From positions 1 through 64,000 of the forward strand of contig JACAEF010000011.1 in the NCBI GenBank assembly GCA_013388985.1: a DNA stretch of 64,000 bases. The letters run 5' to 3'. This document shows positions 57,979-64,000 of the stretch, in pieces. The notes beneath the pieces are model-generated. The model saw only the letters and a list, made by a program, of their open reading frames with translations, had not been told where the DNA came from and did no database searches. The stretch is from Rhodocyclaceae bacterium (GTDB lineage: Bacteria > Pseudomonadota > Gammaproteobacteria > Burkholderiales > Rhodocyclaceae). The position numbers and the translations under genes are program-made. The stretch's first letter is position 1; every line of letters begins with the position of its first letter.

Positions 57979-59241
57979 ATGACACGTCATTCGATTCCAG
58001 TTCTTGCCGTCCCGCCAGCGCCGACTCTCAATCCGCCGCCGCTCTCGCTCTACGTGCATTGGCCGTGGTGCGTGCGGAAGTGCCCTTACTGCGATTTCAA
58101 TTCGCACGAAAGCAGCCCGCAGGAAGCGGCCTATCTCGATGCGCTGATCGCCGACCTCGAAGCCGCGTTGCCCCTGATCTGGGGCCGGCCGGTCGTCTCG
58201 GTGTTCATCGGCGGCGGCACACCGAGTCTGATGGCCGGCGAAACGGTCGAAGCGCTGCTCTCGGCGATCCGCGCACGGGTACGCCTGCTGCCCGGTGCGG
58301 AGATCACGCTCGAAGCGAATCCCGGCACGGTCGAGGCAGCGCGCTTTGCGGCCTACCGCGACGCCGGCGTCAATCGTCTCTCCCTGGGCATCCAGAGCTT
58401 CGACGACGCCAAGCTCGCGGCCCTCGGCCGCATCCACTCTGGGCTAGAGGCACGGCGCGCGATCGAGACCGCCCAGCGCCACTTCGAACGCGTCAACCTC
58501 GACCTGATGGTGGCGCTGCCGGAACAGTCGCTTGCCGATGCGCGCCGCGACATCGACACCGCGATCGCCAGCGGCGTCTCGCACATTTCCGCCTATCACC
58601 TGACGCTGGAGCCGAACACGCCGTTCCATCACGCGCCGCCGCCGCTGCCGGACGAGGACCTCGCCGCCGACATGCTGGAGATGGTCGAAGCGGAACTCGT
58701 TTCCGCCGGCTTCGAACATTATGAAACCTCAGCCTACGCCAAGCCCGGCGAAGCATGCCGCCACAACCTCAACTACTGGACCTTCGGAGACTATCTCGGT
58801 ATCGGCGCCGGCGCTCATTCAAAGCTTTCCGACCACGCCGGTATTCAGCGCGAGGCGCGGCCGCGCCATCCGAAGGACTATCTGGCCGACCCCATCACGC
58901 GCCGCTGGCAGCCGGTGGCGCCGGAGGATCTGCCGGGCGAGTTCATGATGAACGCGCTGCGGCTGACCCAAGGCGTGCCGCTCGCGCTGTTTACCGAGCG
59001 CACCGGACTGCCGCTCGAAGCGATCGAAAAGTCGGCGCTGCCCGTGTTGAGGAATCCGGAGGCTTGGCCACCTACTTTCGTGAAGGCTAATGTGAGCAAC
59101 GCGAACGTTATGCCGGAACAAAAGTCGGCGCTGGCGGGACGGCACCAGGGGCTGCTGGAGATCGTCGACGACCGCCTGAAACCGACACCCTTGGGCCGGC
59201 GCTTCCTCAACCGGCTGATCATGCTGTTTCTTTCCGCGTAA
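57979..59241 (+). CDS. hemW: radical SAM heme chaperone HemW
   Basis: [36 protein letters not shown]-terminal [12 protein letters not shown]. Confidence 0.94.
   Translation: MTRHSIPVLAVPPAPTLNPPPLSLYVHWPWCVRKCPYCDFNSHESSPQEAAYLDALIADLEAALPLIWGRPVVSVFIGGGTPSLMAGETVEALLSAIRARVRLLPGAEITLEANPGTVEAARFAAYRDAGVNRLSLGIQSFDDAKLAALGRIHSGLEARRAIETAQRHFERVNLDLMVALPEQSLADARRDIDTAIASGVSHISAYHLTLEPNTPFHHAPPPLPDEDLAADMLEMVEAELVSAGFEHYETSAYAKPGEACRHNLNYWTFGDYLGIGAGAHSKLSDHAGIQREARPRHPKDYLADPITRRWQPVAPEDLPGEFMMNALRLTQGVPLALFTERTGLPLEAIEKSALPVLRNPEAWPPTFVKANVSNANVMPEQKSALAGRHQGLLEIVDDRLKPTPLGRRFLNRLIMLFLSA
58005..58031 (-). repeat. dispersed mini-repeat copy in the hemW N-terminus
   Basis: TTGCCGTCCCGCCAGCGCCGACTCTCA, in frame as LAVPPAPTL. 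Confidence 0.72.
59119..59145 (+). repeat. dispersed mini-repeat copy in the hemW C-terminal region
   Basis: AAAAGTCGGCGCTGGCGGGACGGCACC, in frame as KSALAGRH. Confidence 0.75.
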
Positions 59242-59926
59242 ACAGCACGTCCCAGACGCCGTGGCCGAGCTTCAGGCCGCGCGTCTCGAACTTGGTCTGT
59301 GGCCGCCAGTCCGGGCGCGGCGCGAAGCCTTGCGCGGTGTTTTCGAGCAGCGGCTCGGCGCTCAAGACGTCGAGCATCTGAACCGCGTATTCTTCCCAGT
59401 CCGTCGCGCAATGGAGATACCCACCCGCCGTCAGACGCAGCGCGAGCGCGTGCACGAAAGGCGGCTGGATCAGGCGCCGCTTGTGGTGGCGCTTCTTCGG
59501 CCAGGGATCGGGAAAGTAGATGTGGATGCCGGCAAGCGACCCGGGCGGGATCATGTCGCGCACGACTTCCACGGCGTCGTGCTGGATCACCCGCAGGTTG
59601 GAGAGATTGCGCGTGGCGATTTCCTTCAAAAGGCTGCCGACGCCGGGGGTGTGCACCTCGATGCCGAGGTAATCATTCCCGGGATGCGCAGCGGCGATCG
59701 CCGCGGTCGTCTCGCCCATGCCGCAGCCGATTTCGAGGAAAACAGGGGCGCGACGCCCGAACACGGCGGCGAAATCGAGTGGCTCCGCGGCATAGGGGAG
59801 CCCCCAGCGCGGCATGCCTTCGTCGTAGTAACGCTGCTGCGCGTTCGAGACGCGGCCCTGACGCAGCACGAAGCTGCGGATGTGCGTCTGCCGCGGTGCG
59901 GTCTCATTGCTGTGAGGCGGCTGCAT
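59219..59926 (-). CDS. trmB: tRNA (guanine-N7-)-methyltransferase
   Basis: [55 protein letters not shown]. Confidence 0.96.
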   Translation of the reverse strand: MQPPHSNETAPRQTHIRSFVLRQGRVSNAQQRYYDEGMPRWGLPYAAEPLDFAAVFGRRAPVFLEIGCGMGETTAAIAAAHPGNDYLGIEVHTPGVGSLLKEIATRNLSNLRVIQHDAVEVVRDMIPPGSLAGIHIYFPDPWPKKRHHKRRLIQPPFVHALALRLTAGGYLHCATDWEEYAVQMLDVLSAEPLLENTAQGFAPRPDWRPQTKFETRGLKLGHGVWDVLFTRKETA

Positions 59927-60374
59927 GGGTCATTCCGAGTTGCGTGGCGAAATCGTAGGCGGGGCGGGAGAGCGCCGCGGGCAGCGTCGCGCAGGCTTCT
60001 TCCAGGCTGACCGTGCCAAGCGCGGGGTAGATGGTTTCCTTGAGCCCCAGCACGCGCGCAATGTCCTGCCAGCCGGCGCGCGATGCCTGCACGCCGAAAT
60101 GATGCTCGGCGAGCGCAACGCGGATGGCCTCGATCGCCGGTGCCTGCGCGGCATGCCACGCCTCATAGGCACGCTGCACCGCCGCGGCGTTCTCGTTCTT
60201 GTCCAGGCAGGCGGAGAGCAGCAGATGCACGCCATGGGCGAGGCCGAAGAGGCGCTGACGCAAAAGCACATCAGTATCCTCGACGGCGTAACCGAACCTG
60301 ACCGGCGTCGGTGCGGCCTCCTGGGCCACAACCGGCAGTGCAACGAAGAGCCCCGCCCAGAGCCAGCGTTTCAC
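59904..60374 (-). CDS. secreted hypothetical protein
   Basis: [22 protein letters not shown] signal peptide; upstream of trmB; family not recognised. Confidence 0.6.
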   Translation of the reverse strand: MKRWLWAGLFVALPVVAQEAAPTPVRFGYAVEDTDVLLRQRLFGLAHGVHLLLSACLDKNENAAAVQRAYEAWHAAQAPAIEAIRVALAEHHFGVQASRAGWQDIARVLGLKETIYPALGTVSLEEACATLPAALSRPAYDFATQLGMTHAAASQQ

Positions 60375-61159
60375 TTGCTGCCGATCATCCCAGTCATCGG
60401 CGAGCTCGGGCTCGCGCTGTAGAACTTTTTCGGCATGCGCCCGGCCAGATAAGCCTCGCGGCCGGCCTCGACGGCCTTCTTCATCGCGCCGGCCATCAAC
60501 ACCGGGTCTTTCGCGCCGGCGATCGCCGTGTTCATCAGCACGCCGTCGCAGCCGAGCTCCATTGCGATCGCCGCGTCCGACGCGGTGCCGACGCCGGCGT
60601 CGACCAGCACCGGCACCGTCGCCTTCTCGATGATGAGCCGGAGGTTCCACGGATTCAAAATGCCCATGCCGGAACCGATCAGCGAGGCGAGCGGCATCAC
60701 CGCGACGCAGCCGATGCCTTCGAGGAGCTTCGCCTGGATCGGGTCGTCCGAACAATAGACCATCACCTGGAAGCCTTCCTTGACGAGCACCTCGGCGGCT
60801 TTGAGCGTTTCCGGCATGTTGGGGAACAGCGTGTCCTTGTCGCCCAGCACTTCGAGCTTGACGAGACTGTGGCCGTCCAGCAGCTCGCGCGCCAGGCGCA
60901 GCGTGCGGATCGCCTCGTCGGCGGTGAAGCAGCCGGCGGTGTTGGGTAGATAGGTGTATTTCGAGGGCGGCAGCGCGTCGAGCAGCGAGGGCTGCTTCGG
61001 GTCCTGGCCGATGTTGGTGCGGCGGATCGCCACGGTGACGATCTCGGCGCCGGAAGCCTCGACCGCGCGGCGGGTTTCGTCGAAATCCTTGTATTTGCCA
61101 GTGCCGACCAGAAGGCGCGAACGGTAGGCTTGGCCGGCGATGATGAGGGCGTCTTCCAT
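60371..61159 (-). CDS. thiG: thiazole synthase
   Basis: [47 protein letters not shown]. Confidence 0.97.
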   Translation of the reverse strand: MEDALIIAGQAYRSRLLVGTGKYKDFDETRRAVEASGAEIVTVAIRRTNIGQDPKQPSLLDALPPSKYTYLPNTAGCFTADEAIRTLRLARELLDGHSLVKLEVLGDKDTLFPNMPETLKAAEVLVKEGFQVMVYCSDDPIQAKLLEGIGCVAVMPLASLIGSGMGILNPWNLRLIIEKATVPVLVDAGVGTASDAAIAMELGCDGVLMNTAIAGAKDPVLMAGAMKKAVEAGREAYLAGRMPKKFYSASPSSPMTGMIGSK

Positions 61160-61176
61160 GGGGGTTCCTTTCACGT

Positions 61177-61380
61177 TCAGCCGCCGCCGACGGCGACGAC
61201 GATCTCGAGCGTATCGCCCGACTCGATAGGCGTTTCGGCATGCCGGCTCTTCGGCACGATTTCACCGTTTCTTTCCACCGCGACGCGTTTGCCGAGCAGG
61301 CCTTCCAGTTCGAGCAGACGAGCGACGGTCAGCGGCGCCGGGAAGCGCCGCGCTTCGCCATTGAGCACGATCTCGATCAT
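61177..61380 (-). CDS. thiS: sulfur carrier protein ThiS
   Basis: [13 protein letters not shown]...VVAVGGG C-terminal GG. Confidence 0.94.
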   Translation of the reverse strand: MIEIVLNGEARRFPAPLTVARLLELEGLLGKRVAVERNGEIVPKSRHAETPIESGDTLEIVVAVGGG

Positions 61381-61450
61381 GGGACGCATTCTACTGGAAG
61401 GGCATGTACCGAGGCATGCGGGATCGCGCGGTTTGCGTCATACTATGCGC

Positions 61451-62746
61451 ATGTCTTCGGTGCTGCCCCTTTCCTCCTCCGCCGGCTTCCTGGAGCGGCT
61501 GCGCAATGCCGGCGTCGAACCCGGCGACAGTCCGGAACTCGCGCTCAACAAGCAGCTGCTGTTCTTCGCCACCGGGCTGGTGAGCATCACCTCGATGCTC
61601 TGGCTGGCGATCTACTGGAGCCTCGGCCCGCAGTTTCCGGTGACGCTGCCCTATCTGTTCCAGCTCACCCTGGCCGGCAACCTGCTGCTCTACGTCCATT
61701 CCCGCAATTTCGATTTCTTCCGCTTCTCCCAGCTCACGCTGTTCCTCTTCGCGCCGTTCGCGATGCAGTGGAGTATCGGCAACTTCATCTCCGGCAGCGG
61801 CATCATCCTCTGGGGGCTTTTGGCGCCCTTCGGCGCGATCCTGTTCTACGGCGTGCGCGAGTCGATCGTCTGGTTTTTCGCCTGGGTGCTGTTCACCGCG
61901 CTGACCGGGCTGTTCGACTTCCTGCTCGTCGATGTTTACACGCCGCAGAGGCTGGCCATTCCGCTGCGCACCAGCATGGTGTTCTTCGCGCTCAACTTCA
62001 TCGCCGTCGCCAGCATCATCTACGTTCTGCTGCGCTATTCGATCCAGGAAAAACGCAAGATCCAGGAACGCCTCGAAGAAGCCCACCGCCAGCTGCTCGA
62101 AGCGCAATACCGCTCCGAGAAACTCCTGCTCAACATCCTGCCCGCGCCGGTGGCCGAGCGCCTGAAACACGGCGAGGCAAACATCGCCGACGGCTTCCCC
62201 GACGCGACGGTGATGTTCGCGGATCTGGTCGATTTCACGCGCATCGCCTCGAACATGCCTCCCGAGCAGGTGTTCGGCATGCTCAACGGCATCTTCTCCG
62301 CATTCGACGACCTGTGCGAACGCTACGGCCTGGAAAAGATCAAGACGATCGGCGACGCCTACATGGCGGCGGGCGGTCTTACCCATACGGTGGACGACCC
62401 GGCCGGTGCCTGCGCCGATTTCGCCCTGGCGATGCAAACCCTCCTGCGCCATGACGGACGCATCAACTCTGCCCACATGGGGCTGCGCATCGGCATCAGC
62501 AGCGGCCCCGTCGTCGCCGGCGTGGTCGGCAAGCACAAGTTCATCTACGACGTCTGGGGCGACCGCGTCAACCTGGCCAGCCGCATCACCGACGAGGCTC
62601 CGCCCGGAACCATCTGCTGCGACACCGCCACCTTCGAGCACCTCGCCGACCGTTACGATTTCGAGGGTCCAATCCAGCTCAACCTGAAAGGCAAGGGCGA
62701 AGTGGCGGTCTATCGCCTGATCGGGCGCAAGACCTCATCCGCCTGA
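61451..62746 (+). CDS. membrane-anchored class III adenylate/guanylate cyclase
   Basis: Multi-TM N-terminus; VMFADLVDFTRIASNMPPEQVFGMLNGIFSAFD; KIKTIGDAYMAAGG; DVWGDRVNLASRI. Confidence 0.92.
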   Translation: MSSVLPLSSSAGFLERLRNAGVEPGDSPELALNKQLLFFATGLVSITSMLWLAIYWSLGPQFPVTLPYLFQLTLAGNLLLYVHSRNFDFFRFSQLTLFLFAPFAMQWSIGNFISGSGIILWGLLAPFGAILFYGVRESIVWFFAWVLFTALTGLFDFLLVDVYTPQRLAIPLRTSMVFFALNFIAVASIIYVLLRYSIQEKRKIQERLEEAHRQLLEAQYRSEKLLLNILPAPVAERLKHGEANIADGFPDATVMFADLVDFTRIASNMPPEQVFGMLNGIFSAFDDLCERYGLEKIKTIGDAYMAAGGLTHTVDDPAGACADFALAMQTLLRHDGRINSAHMGLRIGISSGPVVAGVVGKHKFIYDVWGDRVNLASRITDEAPPGTICCDTATFEHLADRYDFEGPIQLNLKGKGEVAVYRLIGRKTSSA

Positions 62747-64000
62747 AACCGGCTCGAGCCGGAAACAGACGCAGCCCTCCCGGTTCGTCGCCAGGCGCAA
62801 GCGGTAGCCTGCCTGTTCCGCCTGACGCGCGCACTGGTAGAGACCGATACCCAAACCATCTTCCGACGCCACGCGCTCGTGCAGCAGCCGCTCTGCCAGG
62901 GCGGCCGGAATTGCCGTGCCGTCATCGCAGACTTCGAGGATCGCCCCCTCGGTCAGGCAGGTCAGACGTACCATCGCCCCGATCCCCGGCTGACGGCGCC
63001 GCTTCGCGGCGACGTTTTGCAGCAGGTTTTCGACGACGCTGGAAAACAGCGCCGGCGCCTCCAAACGGCATGCCGCGATGTCGCCTTCGCCGCTGATGTG
63101 GGTCGCGGCATCCGCGTAGCGTTTTTCCAGCGAGGCGAGCCATTCCGCGGCCGTCTGCGGCCGTTCGGCCGGCTGCAGCTGCTTCCCCGGTTCGACCAGC
63201 TTGTTCAGCGTCTGGCGCAGGCGGGCAGAGATTTCGGGCAGCTGACGCCGCAACAATTCGCCAAAGCGCGGCGAGGACGACGTTCCCGCCTCGTTGGCCG
63301 CGACGCAGAGGGTATCGAGCGATTGCAGCAGGTTCTTCACGTCGTGCGTCAGGCGCGCCCCGGTTTCATGGATCGCCTCGATGTAGGAGAGCCGCTGCAG
63401 CTCGCGGGCGCGCCACTTGCCCAAATAGAACTCGGCCAGCAGGCGCACGATCAGATCATGATGCCAGCGCAATGCGGGACTGGGTTCGCTGCGCGTGACC
63501 AGTTCGACCGTCAGGCCGCCATGCGCATAGCGGGTGCGATGCCCATGTGGTTCGCCGAACTCGCCACTGGCAGCCGCCAGCGCCCAGCGTCCGCCGCGCA
63601 CGCCAGGCAGCCGCCGCGGCAACTCTTCGCAGGCGCGGGCGAGAAACCGCTCGGGGTCCTCTTCATGGCGGCTTTGCTCGGCCAGCGATTGCAACCACTC
63701 CTCGATGGGCAGGCCGAGCGAGGTCACATGCTGGGCGACTGCGGTGCCGAGCCCGACGAAGCCGGCGCGCGGATTCCAGATCAGGGCGAGCATCAGCAAA
63801 AGCCCGGCGACCACGCCGAGCGTGATCAGGATCGCTTCGAGGTAGCCGATCCGGTAGAGCAGCGAGAAGCTCAGGCTGCCCAGCACCAGCACGGCCAACA
63901 GCAGCACGATGAACATGCCGTAGATGAAATCGACGATCTCGGCGCGTTCGTCGAGCGCTTCCTGACGCACCGGCAGGAGCGCCATGAAAATCAGGATCAG
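62735..64000 (-). CDS. membrane sensor histidine kinase, N-terminus beyond window
   Basis: HDVKNLLQSLDTL (atypical H-box), ATPase motifs VVENLLQNVAAKRR and EDGLGIGLYQCARQAEQAGYRLRL; open at window edge. Confidence 0.85.
   Translation of the reverse strand: MILIFMALLPVRQEALDERAEIVDFIYGMFIVLLLAVLVLGSLSFSLLYRIGYLEAILITLGVVAGLLLMLALIWNPRAGFVGLGTAVAQHVTSLGLPIEEWLQSLAEQSRHEEDPERFLARACEELPRRLPGVRGGRWALAAASGEFGEPHGHRTRYAHGGLTVELVTRSEPSPALRWHHDLIVRLLAEFYLGKWRARELQRLSYIEAIHETGARLTHDVKNLLQSLDTLCVAANEAGTSSSPRFGELLRRQLPEISARLRQTLNKLVEPGKQLQPAERPQTAAEWLASLEKRYADAATHISGEGDIAACRLEAPALFSSVVENLLQNVAAKRRRQPGIGAMVRLTCLTEGAILEVCDDGTAIPAALAERLLHERVASEDGLGIGLYQCARQAEQAGYRLRLATNREGCVCFRLEPVSGG

Noticed and set aside
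61381-61450. TPP riboswitch upstream of thiS
   Set aside because: Only about 65 nt separate thiS from the divergent cyclase and no THI-box motifs (CTGAGA, ACCTGA) are visible.

Overview
The window is a GC-rich betaproteobacterial chromosome segment, probably Rhodocyclales- or Nitrosomonadales-like judging only by gene content. It is mostly housekeeping and energy metabolism: TRAP transporter; glyA-nrdR-ribD; thiF/moeB-like, ctpA, envC, gpmA; arsR-rhodanese-grxC-secB-gpsA; a short MSHA-like pilus locus; three tandem DUF1640-like genes; a MacAB-type exporter; CYTH/CHAD and sixA; an rnf operon with a very long nifJ inserted in it; ccmABCDEFGHI; a napDAGHB-cytc-napC cluster; spoT-rpoZ-gmk-yicC; rph-rdgB-hemW; thiSG; a membrane class III cyclase and a sensor kinase. 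I saw no rRNA, tRNA, CRISPR array, prophage or intact IS. The unexplained signal is in dispersed repeats. (i) Five copies of a 125-143 nt ERIC-like element, at stop codons or in intergenic gaps, whose terminal and apical stems change sequence between copies but stay complementary. (ii) A roughly 26 nt mini-repeat (AAAGTCGGCGCTGGCGGRACGGCACC) at about 13 sites, many of them read in frame inside conserved proteins. (iii) A short palindromic element captured in hemW and next to ccmE. A multi-hairpin leader ending in an intrinsic-terminator-like structure precedes rnfB-nifJ. All assignments come from reading the sequence; no database or folding program was run.
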